Source of the DNA: Rubrivivax sp.
GTDB lineage: Bacteria > Pseudomonadota > Gammaproteobacteria > Burkholderiales > Burkholderiaceae
NCBI GenBank assembly: GCA_016790225.1
Contig: JAEUOZ010000037.1
Span: 1 to 64,000, forward strand
Direction: 5' to 3'
Length of the DNA stretch: 64,000 bases
The notes beneath the pieces are model-generated. The model searched no databases. It was not told the DNA's origin and saw only the letters and a program-made list of their open reading frames with translations. Made by a program: the position numbers and the translations under genes. This document shows positions 1-10,910 of this stretch, in pieces. Each line of letters starts with the position of its first letter. Positions within the stretch are counted from its first letter, which is position 1.

Positions 1-20
1 ACGGGAACGAGAATTTTCAT
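1..20 (-). CDS. etfB: Probable electron transfer flavoprotein beta subunit, first codons only
   Basis: Only the first six codons and part of a seventh lie in the window; on the minus strand they read ATG AAA ATT CTC GTT CCC, giving MKILVP. A good ribosome binding site (GGAGA) sits just upstream. Betaproteobacterial EtfB proteins typically begin MK(I/V)LVPVKRV, and the gene would follow an acyl-CoA synthetase on the same strand, which suits a fatty acid oxidation context. The identification rests on six residues plus context, so it is tentative. Confidence 0.5.
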
Positions 21-41
21 TTTGTCTCCTTTTCGGGACGC

Positions 42-74
42 AAAAAGTCCCCTACCGGCAGCGAGCCGGCAGGG
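42..74 (-). terminator. Candidate intrinsic terminator after the acyl-CoA synthetase gene
   Basis: Read on the minus strand, a roughly 10-bp stem (CCCTGCCGGC paired with GCCGGTAGGG through one G-T wobble) closes a 5-base loop. Three bases later comes a run of five T. It lies 13 bases after the synthetase stop and before the probable etfB start, so it should limit read-through between these two genes. No reporter or RNA evidence is available here. Confidence 0.55.
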
Positions 75-86
75 AAAACGCAAGGA

Positions 87-1733
87 TTACTCGATGGCGA
101 GCGCCGAATTGGCGTGCTGGCGCAGGACGTACTTCTGGATCTTGCCGGTGGAGGTCTTGGGCAATTCGCCGAACACCACCTGCTTGGGCACCTTGAAGCG
201 GGCCAGATGGGCGCGGCAATGCTCGATGATCTCGGCTTCGGTGCATTGCACATCGGCCTTCAGCTCGATGAAGGCAGCCGGCACTTCGCCCCACTTCTCG
301 TCCGGCTTGGCGACGACGGCGGCGGCGATCACGGCCGGGTGGCGATAAAGCACGTCCTCGACTTCCAGCGACGAAATGTTCTCACCGCCAGAGATGATGA
401 TGTCCTTGGAACGATCCTTGATCTTGACGTAGCCGTCGCTATGCACCACGGCCAGGTCGCCGGTGTGGAACCATCCGCCGGCGAAGGCTTCCTCGGTCGC
501 CTTGGGATTCTTCAGGTAACCCTTCATGACCAGGTTGCCGCGGAACATGATTTCGCCCATCGTCTCGCCGTCCCAGGGCACCGGCTCGAGCGACACCGGA
601 TCGAGCACGGTAATCGCTTCCTGCATGTGGTAACGCACGCCCTGACGGCCGTTGCGCGCGGCGCGCAGGTCGATCGGCAGCTTGTCCCATTCCGGGTGCT
701 TGGCGCAGACCGAGGCCGGGCCGTAGGTTTCGGTCAGGCCGTAGACGTGGGTGATGTTGAAACCCATCTTCTCGCAGCCTTCGATGATCGCGGCTGGGGG
801 CGCGGCGCCGGCGATCAGGCCGTTGACCTGATGTTCGATACCTTCCTTCAGTGCGGCCGGAGCGTTGATCATCATGCCGTACACGATGGGCGCGCCGCAC
901 ATGTGGCTGACCTTGTGCGCCTTGATCAGGCCGAAGATCAGCGCCGGATCGACCTTGCGCAAACAAACGCTGGTGCCGGCATTGGCCGCCAGCGTCCAGG
1001 GGAAGCACCAGCCGTTGCAATGGAACATCGGCAGCGTCCACAGGTAGCGCGGGAAATTGGGCATGGTCCAGGTGACCGCATTGCACACGGCGTTCAGGTA
1101 GGCGCCGCGGTGGTGCGTGACCACGCCCTTGGGGTCTCCGGTGGTGCCGCTCGTGTAGCTGACCGCAATGGCGTCCCATTCATCCTGCGGCCCCTCCAGC
1201 CGCGCCAGCGGCTCGTGCGCCGCCAGCAGGGCCTCGTATTCCCAGGTGCCCAGGCGCTCGCCCGGGCCTTCGTGCTCGCTGTCGCAGACGTCGATCACGA
1301 CGAGTTCGTGCGCATGCTCGTGGCGCAGCAGGGCCAGCGCCTGCCGGATCGCCGGCGCAAACTCGCGGTCGGTCAGCAGCACCTGGGCCTCGCAATGGTG
1401 GATCTGCCAGGCCAGCAGCGGCGCATCCAGCCGCGTATTGAGCGTATTCAGCACCGCATTCAGTGCCGGCACGGCGTAGTGCGCCTCGACCATCTCCGGC
1501 GTGTTCGGCAGCATCACGCTGACCGTGCTGCCGCGACCCACACCCAGGCTGCGCAAGGCGGCCGCCAGCCGTGCCGCGCGATCGCGCGTCTGCGCCCAGG
1601 TGTAGCGGCGCCGGCCATGGATGACCGACTGCGCATCGGCAAAGACCTCCGCGCTGCGTTCGACAAAGCTCACCGGGCTGAGCGCCACGAAGTTGGCGGG
1701 CTGGCGGTCCACATGCTGTTCGTAGATGTTCAT
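87..1733 (-). CDS. Acyl-CoA synthetase (AMP-forming), medium-chain type
   Basis: This 548-residue enzyme of the ANL superfamily activates a carboxylic acid with ATP and then transfers it to CoA. The phosphate-binding motif [11 protein letters not shown] is at residues 193-203, YGLTETYGP at 331-339 and the TGD adenylate motif near 424. The C-terminal lysine loop (KTSTGKIQK) is intact. The reading frame is open 29 residues further upstream, but homologues of this group begin MNIYEQH, so the start at 1733 was chosen; no strong Shine-Dalgarno sequence supports either start. The exact substrate cannot be read from sequence; a short- to medium-chain fatty or aryl acid is likely. A probable etfB follows on the same strand, consistent with beta-oxidation. 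Confidence 0.88.
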   Translation of the reverse strand: MNIYEQHVDRQPANFVALSPVSFVERSAEVFADAQSVIHGRRRYTWAQTRDRAARLAAALRSLGVGRGSTVSVMLPNTPEMVEAHYAVPALNAVLNTLNTRLDAPLLAWQIHHCEAQVLLTDREFAPAIRQALALLRHEHAHELVVIDVCDSEHEGPGERLGTWEYEALLAAHEPLARLEGPQDEWDAIAVSYTSGTTGDPKGVVTHHRGAYLNAVCNAVTWTMPNFPRYLWTLPMFHCNGWCFPWTLAANAGTSVCLRKVDPALIFGLIKAHKVSHMCGAPIVYGMMINAPAALKEGIEHQVNGLIAGAAPPAAIIEGCEKMGFNITHVYGLTETYGPASVCAKHPEWDKLPIDLRAARNGRQGVRYHMQEAITVLDPVSLEPVPWDGETMGEIMFRGNLVMKGYLKNPKATEEAFAGGWFHTGDLAVVHSDGYVKIKDRSKDIIISGGENISSLEVEDVLYRHPAVIAAAVVAKPDEKWGEVPAAFIELKADVQCTEAEIIEHCRAHLARFKVPKQVVFGELPKTSTGKIQKYVLRQHANSALAIE

Positions 1734-1954
1734 CGCGAGAGGGGCAGCGCAGTGCCCGGTCAGCGCGGACCGGTGCGATCCGCAGCGCCGGATTCTGGGT
1801 CCGCCGGGCCGGCCGGGCATCGGGCCTTACGCGCCCGGCATGCCTGACGGCGCGCCCAGGGAACTGCTCCAGATCGGTGCGGGCGAGTTATCCTGCGCCC
1901 GCCCAGCGTGGTGCGCGGCGTCACAGGCGTGCCGCGCCGTTCCAGACTGCCCTG

Positions 1955-3781
<1,827 letters not shown>

Positions 3782-3841
3782 GTCCCGGCCCGCCCTGCTG
3801 CGGCCCGCCCGACACACACCGAGCGGCGCAGCCAACAGCGG

Positions 3842-4528
3842 CTACATCACGCCGTAGGTCCGGAAGGCCTCGACCGTGCTCATGCCGCGCTCGATGGCCA
3901 GGCGCACGCGGTTTTCGGTGTCGGCCTTCTCCAGGGCGCGGCGGATCGCTTCTTCTTCGGCTTCGCGCGGAATGACCAGCACGCCGTCCAGATCGCCGAA
4001 CACGAGATCGCCGGGCTTCACGCGCACGCCGTTGATCTCCACCGGCACGCGCCAGTCCACCACCTTGCCGCGCGGGCCCTGGTCCTGCGCATAACCGCCG
4101 TAGCTGAAGACCGGCAGACCCAGCTGCAGGACCTCCGGCGTGTCACGCGAGTAGCCGTCCAGCACGGCGCCAGCGGCCTTCAGGTGCAGCGCCCGCGTCG
4201 TCATCAGGCCGCCCCACAGCGCAAACTGCGGCGCACAGCCGGTGGCCACGTAGACCTCGCCCGCCTTCAGATCGTCCAGCGCCTCGAACAGCAGGCCGAA
4301 GGGCCGTTGAGATAGCGGGCCCGGGCCCTGCGGCTCGCGCGCCGAGAAGGCGTTGGCCTCCAGCACCGGCATGGCGCGCCCGATGACCACCATCGCGCTC
4401 GCCAGCGGCCGGATCTGCGGATGCAGGAACTGCTTCAGAAATCCCAGGGTGTCCAGGATGTCGCCCACGACGGCCGGAAAGAGCTTCTGGCGCATCAGCG
4501 CAAAGAGTTCGGTGTCGTCCTTCCACAT
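3842..4528 (-). CDS. RraA-family protein (aldolase/decarboxylase-like)
   Basis: A 228-residue member of the RraA/HMG aldolase superfamily. The C-terminal signature GDLDGVLVIP and the mid-protein LDGYSRDT (equivalent to the conserved DG...RD metal and substrate site) are present, which favours an enzyme of the 4-hydroxy-4-methyl-2-oxoglutarate aldolase or oxaloacetate decarboxylase type over a pure RNase E inhibitor. It carries an N-terminal extension of about 30 residues compared with short RraA proteins. A Shine-Dalgarno sequence AGGAGA precedes the ATG at 4528. It lies 74 bp downstream of metY on the same strand, so co-transcription is possible although no shared pathway is evident. The exact substrate is unknown. 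Confidence 0.78.
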   Translation of the reverse strand: MWKDDTELFALMRQKLFPAVVGDILDTLGFLKQFLHPQIRPLASAMVVIGRAMPVLEANAFSAREPQGPGPLSQRPFGLLFEALDDLKAGEVYVATGCAPQFALWGGLMTTRALHLKAAGAVLDGYSRDTPEVLQLGLPVFSYGGYAQDQGPRGKVVDWRVPVEINGVRVKPGDLVFGDLDGVLVIPREAEEEAIRRALEKADTENRVRLAIERGMSTVEAFRTYGVM

Positions 4529-4602
4529 GATGCGGGTCTCCTGTCGGGTTGGGTCGGTGGTCGAGGTCGGTGCTGCCGCGGTCCGCGCTGGCCCAGCAGC
4601 AC

Positions 4603-5886
4603 TCAGGACACCGCGGCAGCCAGCGCCTGATCGATATCCCAGAGGATGTCATCGATGTGCTCCAGGCCCACGGAGATGCGGATCATGTCCGGCAGCACGC
4701 CGGCGGCGCGTTGCTGGGCCTCGTCCAGCTGGCGGTGGGTGGTGCTGGCGGGGTGGCTGATGAGCGTGCGCGTATCGCCGATGTTCACGAGGTGGCTCAT
4801 GAACTGGGCACTCTCGATGAACTTCACGCCGCGCTCCAGGCCACCCCTGACGCCAAAAGCCAGCAGACCGGACGCGCCGCTCATCTGGCGCCGCATGAGC
4901 GCATGCTGGGGGTGATCCGGCAGGCCGGGATAGTTGACGAAGCTCACGCGCGGATCCTCGCGCAGAAACTGCGCCACCGCCAGCGCATTGGCGCAGTGGC
5001 GCTCCATGCGCAGCGGCAGGGTTTCCACGCCCTGCAGGATCTGCCAGGCCGCCAGTGGCGCGAGCGAAGCGCCGTGCACGCGCAGACCTTCCATGCGGCA
5101 GCGCATGGTGAAGCCGAAATCGCCGAAGGTCTCGAAGAACTTCACGCCGTGGTACCCGGGCGAAGGCTCGGTCATGCCGGGAAACTTGCCGTTGTCCCAG
5201 GGAAAGCGGCCGGATTCGACCAGCACGCCGCCCAGCGTCGTGCCATGGCCGGCCAGGTACTTGGTGGCGGAGTGCACCACCAGATCGGCGCCCAGCGACA
5301 GCGGGTTGCACAGGCAAGGGCTGGGCACCGTGTTGTCCACGATCAGCGGCACGCCATGCGCGTGTGCCACCTCGGCCACGGCAGGCATGTCCAGCACAAC
5401 CAGGCTCGGGTTGCCCAGGGACTCGGCAAAGACAGCCCGGGTATTCGGCCGCATGGCCGCGGCAAAGGCCTGCGGATCCGTGGCGTCGACGAAGCTCGTC
5501 TCGATGCCGAACTTGCGCAGGCTCACGGCCAGCATCGTCACCGTGCCGCCATACAGCGCGCCGGCTGCCACCACATGGTCGCCGGCCTGCAGCAGCGTGG
5601 TCAGGGCCAGCGACTCGGCCGCCATGCCCGACGCGGTGGCCACAGCCGCGCGCCCCTGCTCCAGCGCGGCCACGCGCTCTTCCAGCGCTGCCACCGTCGG
5701 GTTGCTCAGGCGCGAATAGATGTTGCCGAAGGTCTGCAGGTTGAACAGGCTCGCCGCATGCTCTGCGCTGTCAAACACGAAGCTCGTGGTCTGGTAGATC
5801 GGCAGCGCGCGGGCACCGGTCTGCGCATCGGGGATCTGCCCGGCATGGATGGCCAGGGTCTCGGGGCGAAAGCGGTGATCGGGCAT
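4603..5886 (-). CDS. metY: O-acetylhomoserine sulfhydrylase (aminocarboxypropyltransferase)
   Basis: A 427-residue PLP enzyme of the Cys/Met metabolism family. It makes homocysteine from O-acetylhomoserine and sulfide in the direct sulfhydrylation route to methionine. The PLP lysine is K209 in SATKYLAGHG, with IVDNT upstream binding the cofactor. The N-terminal TLAIHAGQ and IYQTTSFVF motifs, the length near 430 residues and the TRTLISHPAS segment are typical of MetY rather than MetB or MetC. A GGAG ribosome binding site precedes the ATG. No SAM riboswitch was recognised in the 250 bp upstream. Confidence 0.9.
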   Translation of the reverse strand: MPDHRFRPETLAIHAGQIPDAQTGARALPIYQTTSFVFDSAEHAASLFNLQTFGNIYSRLSNPTVAALEERVAALEQGRAAVATASGMAAESLALTTLLQAGDHVVAAGALYGGTVTMLAVSLRKFGIETSFVDATDPQAFAAAMRPNTRAVFAESLGNPSLVVLDMPAVAEVAHAHGVPLIVDNTVPSPCLCNPLSLGADLVVHSATKYLAGHGTTLGGVLVESGRFPWDNGKFPGMTEPSPGYHGVKFFETFGDFGFTMRCRMEGLRVHGASLAPLAAWQILQGVETLPLRMERHCANALAVAQFLREDPRVSFVNYPGLPDHPQHALMRRQMSGASGLLAFGVRGGLERGVKFIESAQFMSHLVNIGDTRTLISHPASTTHRQLDEAQQRAAGVLPDMIRISVGLEHIDDILWDIDQALAAAVS

Positions 5887-6095
5887 GGGCAGCTCCAGGG
5901 GCAGACCGTCGCGCGCCAGGCTTGCCCGGGCGGGCCGCGGAAGTGACCGGCGATTGTGCTGCGGCCTGCCGAGTGTCCGTTTCAGGCAGCCGCTTTCGGC
6001 GCCCGCTTTCGGCCCTCACGGGCCTGCCAGGCCGTGCGGTCGAAGCAACCTGGCGCGGCCCTGTTTGACGGCAGACCTGACGACGGGCGGGCCCT

Positions 6096-6113
6096 GCGTC
6101 ACACAACTGTCAC
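6096..6113 (+). promoter_or_regulatory. Candidate Pho box upstream of the atypical PhoB-like regulator
   Basis: Two 7-mers separated by 4 bases, GCGTCAC-ACAA-CTGTCAC, match the Pho box layout (CTGTCAC repeated every 11 bp); the second half is a perfect match and the first differs at two positions. It ends 24 bases before the annotated ATG, so a PhoB-dependent transcript would have almost no leader, or the true start could be the later GTG at 6192. The site is inferred from the consensus only. Confidence 0.4.
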
Positions 6114-6137
6114 GCGATGGCGTCAGCATGACGCTTC

Positions 6138-6953
6138 ATGTCATCGACGCCATTTCCTGATCCGCCCGGACCGCAGCTCAGCCGCTCCGTGCCGCGCACC
6201 GTGCTGGCGCTGCTGCCGGAGCCGGTTCTGCGCGAGCTGCTGATCGACGATCTGCGCCGTGCCGGACTGCAGGCCATCGGCGCGGTCAGTCTGCCGGAAG
6301 CACAGCGTCTGGGCGAGCATGTGCTGCCGGATGCGCTGGTGGTGGACATCGACGAAGACGCCAATGCCTTGGGCTGGGCCTTGCAGTTCGGTGCTGAGCC
6401 CGTCACCGCCAGCGATGCGCCGCTGAGGCGCGTGGTGCTGGCCCGCGCCGGCACCTCGGCCCAGCCGACGATCGAGGCCCAAGCCGCCTGGCCCGCCGAC
6501 GGGGCGGCCCGCGCGCCGGATCTGTGGGTCAGCAAGCCCGTTCATGCCCGCAGCCTGGCACTGCAGATCGTGCAGCTGCTGCGCCCGGCCCGCGCGGTAC
6601 CGCCCCTGCGCCGCCAGGGCCCTTTGCGCCTGGGTCCGCTGGAAATCGAGCGGGACAGGCCCAGCGCACGCGCCCAGGTGCAAGGGCGCTGGCATCAGCT
6701 GGATCTGCCCGAGACGGAACATCGTTTGCTGCTGGCGCTGGCCGAGGCCGCCCCGCATGGTCTGAACCGCGAGCAGCTGAAGACCAGCGTCTGGGGTACC
6801 GAGCCCGTCACGCTGCGGGCCGTCGATCAGTACGTCAAGCGACTGCGCGCCCGCCTGCAGTCGCTGGACGCGCGCGACCGTCTGCTCACCTTGCGTTCCT
6901 TCGGCTATCGACTCGACATCGATCCGCGCCTGCCCCCGGTGCCTGCTCCATGA
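6138..6953 (+). CDS. Atypical OmpR/PhoB-family regulator with partly degenerate receiver
   Basis: A 271-residue protein. Residues about 20-150 resemble a receiver: a hydrophobic strand followed by ALVVDID (possible acceptor Asp) and VSKPVHA (the conserved Lys-Pro). The paired acidic residues normally near the first strand are absent (LALLPEP). Residues about 165-262 form a winged-helix output domain with the family signature VDQYVKRLRARL and a terminal FGYRLD. The gene lies immediately upstream of pstS on the same strand and has a candidate Pho box, so a role in phosphate control is a reasonable inference. Normal phosphorylation cannot be assumed. The GTG at 6192 is an alternative start. Confidence 0.72.
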   Translation: MSSTPFPDPPGPQLSRSVPRTVLALLPEPVLRELLIDDLRRAGLQAIGAVSLPEAQRLGEHVLPDALVVDIDEDANALGWALQFGAEPVTASDAPLRRVVLARAGTSAQPTIEAQAAWPADGAARAPDLWVSKPVHARSLALQIVQLLRPARAVPPLRRQGPLRLGPLEIERDRPSARAQVQGRWHQLDLPETEHRLLLALAEAAPHGLNREQLKTSVWGTEPVTLRAVDQYVKRLRARLQSLDARDRLLTLRSFGYRLDIDPRLPPVPAP

Positions 6954-7012
6954 GCCCACGCAGCGTGGCAGTTCCAGGAGTCGGGTGGTGCTCCAAGACA
7001 ACGACAGAACCC

Positions 7013-7046
7013 TTGTCACGAAAGCTTCACGACGGCTCCCTAGAGT
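7013..7046 (+). promoter_or_regulatory. Pho-box promoter of pstS
   Basis: TTGTCAC-GAAA-GCTTCAC at 7013-7030 fits the tandem 7-mer Pho box with a 4-base spacer. A -10-like TAGAGT follows at 7041-7046, ten bases after the box, which is the spacing typical of PhoB-activated promoters that lack a good -35. The predicted transcript would start about 35 bases before the pstS ATG. The site is assigned by consensus and by its place before a known Pho regulon gene. Confidence 0.6.
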
Positions 7047-7089
7047 GAGTTCCAGTCGGTTCCCCATACCGCGTTCATCAGGAGAAAGC

Positions 7090-8082
7090 ATGTTTTCATC
7101 CCGTTCACTTTCCGCTGTCAGCTGCGCCGTTGCCTTGCTGGCCGGTACCCATGGCCTGGCCTCTGCCAACACCGTCAAGGTCGATGGCTCCAGCACGGTG
7201 TTCCCCGTCACTGAGGCGGTGGCCGAAGAGTTCCAGAAGGCCAACAAGGGCCTGAAGGTGACCGTTGGCATCTCCGGCACGGGCGGCGGCTTCCGCAAGT
7301 TCTGCCGCGCCGAGACCGACGTGCAGAACGCCTCGCGTCCGATCCTCGCGGGCGAAATCGCCGAGTGCAAGAAGGCCGGCGTGCAATACATCGAGCTGCC
7401 CGTGGCCTTCGACGCCCTGACCGTCGTGGTGAACCAGCGCAATCCGCTGACCTCCATCGCCATCGAGGACCTGAAGAAGATGTGGGAGCCCTCGGCGCAA
7501 GGCACGGTGATGCGCTGGAACCAGGTCAACCCGGCCTTTCCGGACGCTCCGCTGGCCCTGTTCGGTGCCGGTGCTGACAGCGGCACGTTTGACTACTTCA
7601 CGGAAGCCGTGACGGGCAAGAGCAAGTCCAGCCGCGGTGACTTCACCGCCAGCGAAGACGACAACGTGCTGGTCCAGGGCGTTTCGCGCAACGTCAACGG
7701 CCTGGCCTTCTTCGGCTTTGCCTACTTCCAGGAAAACAAGGACAAGCTCAAGGGCCTGCCCATCAGCTGGAAGGGCGGCAAGGCCGTCGAACCCAGCGAA
7801 GCCAACGTGCTCAACGGCAGCTATCAGCCGCTGTCGCGCCCGATCTTCATCTACGTGAACGCCAAGTCGCTGGCCAAGCCCGAGGTCAAGCAGTTTGTCG
7901 AGTTCTACATGAAGAACGCGCCGAAGCTGGTCAAGGAAGTGAAGTACGTGCCGCTGCCCACCAAGGCCTATGAGTACAACCTCGCGGCCGTGCAGAAGCT
8001 GCGCGTGGGCACCAAGATGGGCGGCGAGAACAAGGTTGGTCTCACCATCGAACAGCTGATGACGCTGGAAGCCAAGGAGTGA
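7090..8082 (+). CDS. pstS: Phosphate ABC transporter periplasmic binding protein
   Basis: A 330-residue phosphate-binding protein that delivers phosphate to PstCAB. Residues 1-26 form a Sec signal peptide with cleavage after LASA. The mature protein begins NTVKVDGSSTVFP, which carries the family's DGSST phosphate-binding loop, and GISGTGGGF follows. The frame is open 35 codons further upstream, but the ATG at 7090 has an AGGAGA ribosome binding site and gives the signal peptide. It is the first gene of pstSCAB-phoU-phoB, and a strong intercistronic hairpin just after it probably keeps its expression above that of the membrane genes. Confidence 0.95.
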   Translation: MFSSRSLSAVSCAVALLAGTHGLASANTVKVDGSSTVFPVTEAVAEEFQKANKGLKVTVGISGTGGGFRKFCRAETDVQNASRPILAGEIAECKKAGVQYIELPVAFDALTVVVNQRNPLTSIAIEDLKKMWEPSAQGTVMRWNQVNPAFPDAPLALFGAGADSGTFDYFTEAVTGKSKSSRGDFTASEDDNVLVQGVSRNVNGLAFFGFAYFQENKDKLKGLPISWKGGKAVEPSEANVLNGSYQPLSRPIFIYVNAKSLAKPEVKQFVEFYMKNAPKLVKEVKYVPLPTKAYEYNLAAVQKLRVGTKMGGENKVGLTIEQLMTLEAKE

Positions 8083-8110
8083 GTTCCTGAAGACGCGTCC
8101 TAGCGCGTCG

Positions 8111-8139
8111 GGCCCGCGTCATGCGACGCGGGCCTCTTT
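8111..8139 (+). terminator. Hairpin between pstS and pstC (partial terminator or 3' stabiliser)
   Basis: A perfect 10-bp stem, GGCCCGCGTC and GACGCGGGCC, closes the tetraloop ATGC and is followed by TCTTT. It lies 28 bases after the pstS stop and about 75 bases before the pstC start. The short T-run suggests incomplete termination, which would lower pstCAB relative to pstS, as expected for a binding protein needed in excess. Confidence 0.6.
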
Positions 8140-8215
8140 GGCATTCGACGTGAACTGACCCACCCGTCGCCCCTTCGGGAGCGCACTCACCCACAACAAA
8201 GCCGTCGGAGGGATC

Positions 8216-9163
8216 TTGGCCGCCATATCCGGTATTCAGTCTGCGCACCCCGTTGTCGACGCAACGCGGCTCAAGCGCAAGGCGACGCGCCACATCAAGG
8301 AACGGTTGATCGAACTGATGCTGATGATGTGCGGTCTCGTGGCCGTATTCACGACGGTGGCCATCACGGCCATCCTGATCTACGAGTCGCTGGGCTTCTT
8401 TGACATCGTCAACGTCTGGGATTTCATCTCGGGCACGGTCTGGTCGCCGTTGTTCGCCAACCCGAAGTACGGCATCCTGCCTCTCATCTCGGGAACACTG
8501 ACCATCACGGCCATCGCACTGGCCGTGGCAGTGCCGATGGGCACGATCATCGCGATCTACTTGTCCGAATTTGCGCCGCACCGCGTGCGCGAGGTGATCA
8601 AGCCGGCGCTGGAACTCATCCAGGCCGTACCGACCATCGTCTTCGGCTATTTCGCGCTGCTGTTTGTCACGCCGCTGCTGCAGGCGACGATCCTGCCGAC
8701 GCTCCCCGGGTTCAACATGCTGGTGCCCGGGCTGGTCATCGGCGTGGCGACGATCCCGACCATCGCTTCGCTCTCCGAAGACGCCATGCGCGCCGTGCCC
8801 ATGGCCATGCGCGAGGGTGCCTATGCGATGGGCAGCAACAAGATGCAGGTCGCGATCACCGTGGTCATGCCGGCTGCAATATCCGGCGTGGTCGCCGCTT
8901 ACGTGATGGCCGCCGCCAGAGCCATCGGAGAGACCATGATCGTGGCCATCGCTGCCGGACAGAACGCCAACTTCAGCTTCAATCCGATGGAAGCCGCAGC
9001 CACGCTCACAGCCTACATCGCACAAGTCAGCCTGGGCGATCTGGAACATGGTTCCGTGGCCTACCGCAGCATCTTCGCCGCGGGCCTGGTGCTGCTGATC
9101 ATGACCTTCATCCTCAACGTCGGCGGGCACTTCCTGCGCCGTCGTTACCGCAAGGCGTACTGA
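8216..9163 (+). CDS. pstC: Phosphate ABC transporter permease PstC
   Basis: A 315-residue inner-membrane permease of the high-affinity phosphate importer. It has about six hydrophobic segments and the binding-protein-dependent transport motif near [19 protein letters not shown], followed by the EAA-loop contact with PstB. The start is a TTG at 8216 preceded by GGAGGG; no better in-frame ATG gives the conserved N-terminus, so the rare start may further reduce translation. It lies six bases upstream of pstA, and together the two form the channel. Confidence 0.92.
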   Translation: MAAISGIQSAHPVVDATRLKRKATRHIKERLIELMLMMCGLVAVFTTVAITAILIYESLGFFDIVNVWDFISGTVWSPLFANPKYGILPLISGTLTITAIALAVAVPMGTIIAIYLSEFAPHRVREVIKPALELIQAVPTIVFGYFALLFVTPLLQATILPTLPGFNMLVPGLVIGVATIPTIASLSEDAMRAVPMAMREGAYAMGSNKMQVAITVVMPAAISGVVAAYVMAAARAIGETMIVAIAAGQNANFSFNPMEAAATLTAYIAQVSLGDLEHGSVAYRSIFAAGLVLLIMTFILNVGGHFLRRRYRKAY

Positions 9164-9168
9164 TCATC

Positions 9169-10128
9169 ATGACAGCCAACGTTCAAGAAGCCGCTGCGCC
9201 GCAACCCCCATCGGCGCAACTCACGGCCCTGCGCTCGCACATTGCCAAAGGAGCACGGCGTCAACAGGCCTTTGCCGTCGCCGGTGTCCTCTGCACCAGC
9301 TTTGCGGTGCTGGTGCTCATTGCCGCGTTCCTGGATCTGCTGATCGATGGATTGCCGCGCCTTTCGTGGGACTTCATGACCAACTTCCCGTCCCGGCGGG
9401 CTGAGCAGGCGGGCATCCTGTCGGCCTGGGTCGGCAGTGCGATGGTGATGATGGTCACCATGCTGAGTGCCGTGCCGATCGGCATCGGAGCCGCCATCTA
9501 CCTGGAAGAGTACGCCGGCAAGAACTGGTTCACGGACCTCATCGAGATCAACGTGACCAACCTGGCCGGTGTGCCCTCGATCGTCTACGGCCTGCTGGCC
9601 CTGGGCCTGTTCGTCTACCAGTTCGGCCTGGGCGAAAGCGTCCTGACGGCGGGCCTGACCCTGGCGCTGCTGATCCTGCCCATCGTGATCGTGTCGGCAC
9701 GCGAGGCGCTGCGCGCCATCCCGATCCACATCCGGGAAGCGGCCTACGGCGTGGGTGCCACCCGGTGGCAGATGATCAGCGACCACCTGGTTCCGTATTC
9801 GCGCGGCGGCATGCTCACCGGCGTGATCCTGGGCATGGCAGAGGCCATCGGCCAGACGGCTCCGATCATCACGATCGGTGCACTCACCTTCATCGCCTTC
9901 CTGCCGCCCTCCCCCGTCGGCCCGGAGTTTCCGTTCGTCAGCCTGGACTGGCTGATGTCCGAGTTCACGGTACTGCCGATCCAGATGTACAACTGGGTTT
10001 CACGCCCCGATCAGGCATTCCAGCTCAATGCCGCCGCCGCCGGTGTGATTCTGCTGGCCATGACGCTGCTCATGAACGGCCTGGCCATCTACTTGCGCTA
10101 CCAAGTACGAAAGAACATCAAATGGTGA
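9169..10128 (+). CDS. pstA: Phosphate ABC transporter permease PstA
   Basis: A 319-residue permease partner of PstC with six predicted membrane helices. The EAA-type loop [20 protein letters not shown] contacts the ATPase, and [12 protein letters not shown] is a typical PstA segment. A soluble N-terminal arm of about 35 residues precedes the first helix. The start at 9169 is five bases after the pstC stop, and its last codons overlap the pstB start by seven bases, indicating translational coupling across the operon. Confidence 0.93.
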   Translation: MTANVQEAAAPQPPSAQLTALRSHIAKGARRQQAFAVAGVLCTSFAVLVLIAAFLDLLIDGLPRLSWDFMTNFPSRRAEQAGILSAWVGSAMVMMVTMLSAVPIGIGAAIYLEEYAGKNWFTDLIEINVTNLAGVPSIVYGLLALGLFVYQFGLGESVLTAGLTLALLILPIVIVSAREALRAIPIHIREAAYGVGATRWQMISDHLVPYSRGGMLTGVILGMAEAIGQTAPIITIGALTFIAFLPPSPVGPEFPFVSLDWLMSEFTVLPIQMYNWVSRPDQAFQLNAAAAGVILLAMTLLMNGLAIYLRYQVRKNIKW

Positions 10129-10910
10129 CCTCCTCCATCGAACTCAAGGGCCCCATCAAGGCCGAGGCTCGCGATCTGAGCTTCTTCTACGGCGACTTCA
10201 AGAGCCTCAAAGGCATCACGATGGGCCTTGAAGAGCACAAGGTCACGGCGCTGATCGGTCCTTCAGGCTGCGGCAAGAGCACGTTCCTGCGCTGCTTCAA
10301 CCGCATGCACGATCTCTATCCTGGCAACCGCTATGACGGCTCGATCAACCTGAAGCCGGACAACATCAACATCCTGGCCGGCGAGGTGGATCCCATCGAG
10401 GTGCGCATGCGCATCGGCATGGTCTTCCAGAAACCCAACCCGTTCCCGAAGTCGATCTACGAAAACGTGGCCTATGGCTTGAAGGTTCGTGGCATCCGCA
10501 ACCGCACCGAGCTGGATGACCGGGTGGAGCGCGCGCTCAAGGGCGGCGCCATCTGGGATGAGGTGAAGGACCGCCTCGATGACCTGGCCTTCAACCTCAG
10601 CGGCGGACAGCAGCAGCGCCTGTGCATCGCGCGCGCCCTGGCCACCGAGCCGGAGTTGCTGCTGTTCGACGAGCCGACCTCCGCGCTGGATCCGATCGCC
10701 ACGGGCAACATCGAAGAACTCATCGGCGAGATCAAGAAGCAGGTGACGATCCTGATCGTGACCCACAACATGCAGCAGGCCGCGCGCGTCTCTGACTACA
10801 CGGCCTACATGTACCTGGGCGAGTTGATCGAGTTCGGCGACACGAACGGCGTCTTCACCAAGCCTCAGCGCCAGGAGACCGAAGACTACATCACCGGAAG
10901 ATTTGGGTGA
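10122..10910 (+). CDS. pstB: Phosphate ABC transporter ATP-binding protein
   Basis: A 262-residue ATPase that powers phosphate import. Walker [10 protein letters not shown] is at residues 46-54, the ABC signature LSGGQQQR near 157, and Walker [14 protein letters not shown] near 178, followed by the switch His in VTHN. It ends with the family's [11 protein letters not shown]. The ATG at 10122 overlaps pstA. The stop codon is the first three bases of a 23-bp sequence that is repeated exactly 146 bp downstream, so an inserted or duplicated element abuts the gene without damaging it. Confidence 0.95.
   Translation: MVTSSIELKGPIKAEARDLSFFYGDFKSLKGITMGLEEHKVTALIGPSGCGKSTFLRCFNRMHDLYPGNRYDGSINLKPDNINILAGEVDPIEVRMRIGMVFQKPNPFPKSIYENVAYGLKVRGIRNRTELDDRVERALKGGAIWDEVKDRLDDLAFNLSGGQQQRLCIARALATEPELLLFDEPTSALDPIATGNIEELIGEIKKQVTILIVTHNMQQAARVSDYTAYMYLGELIEFGDTNGVFTKPQRQETEDYITGRFG

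Noticed and set aside
114..1847. 577-codon open frame on the plus strand opposite the acyl-CoA synthetase
   Set aside because: It is the antisense shadow of a GC-rich gene; the translation has no domain and is Ala/Arg/His-rich, while the minus strand carries all ANL motifs.
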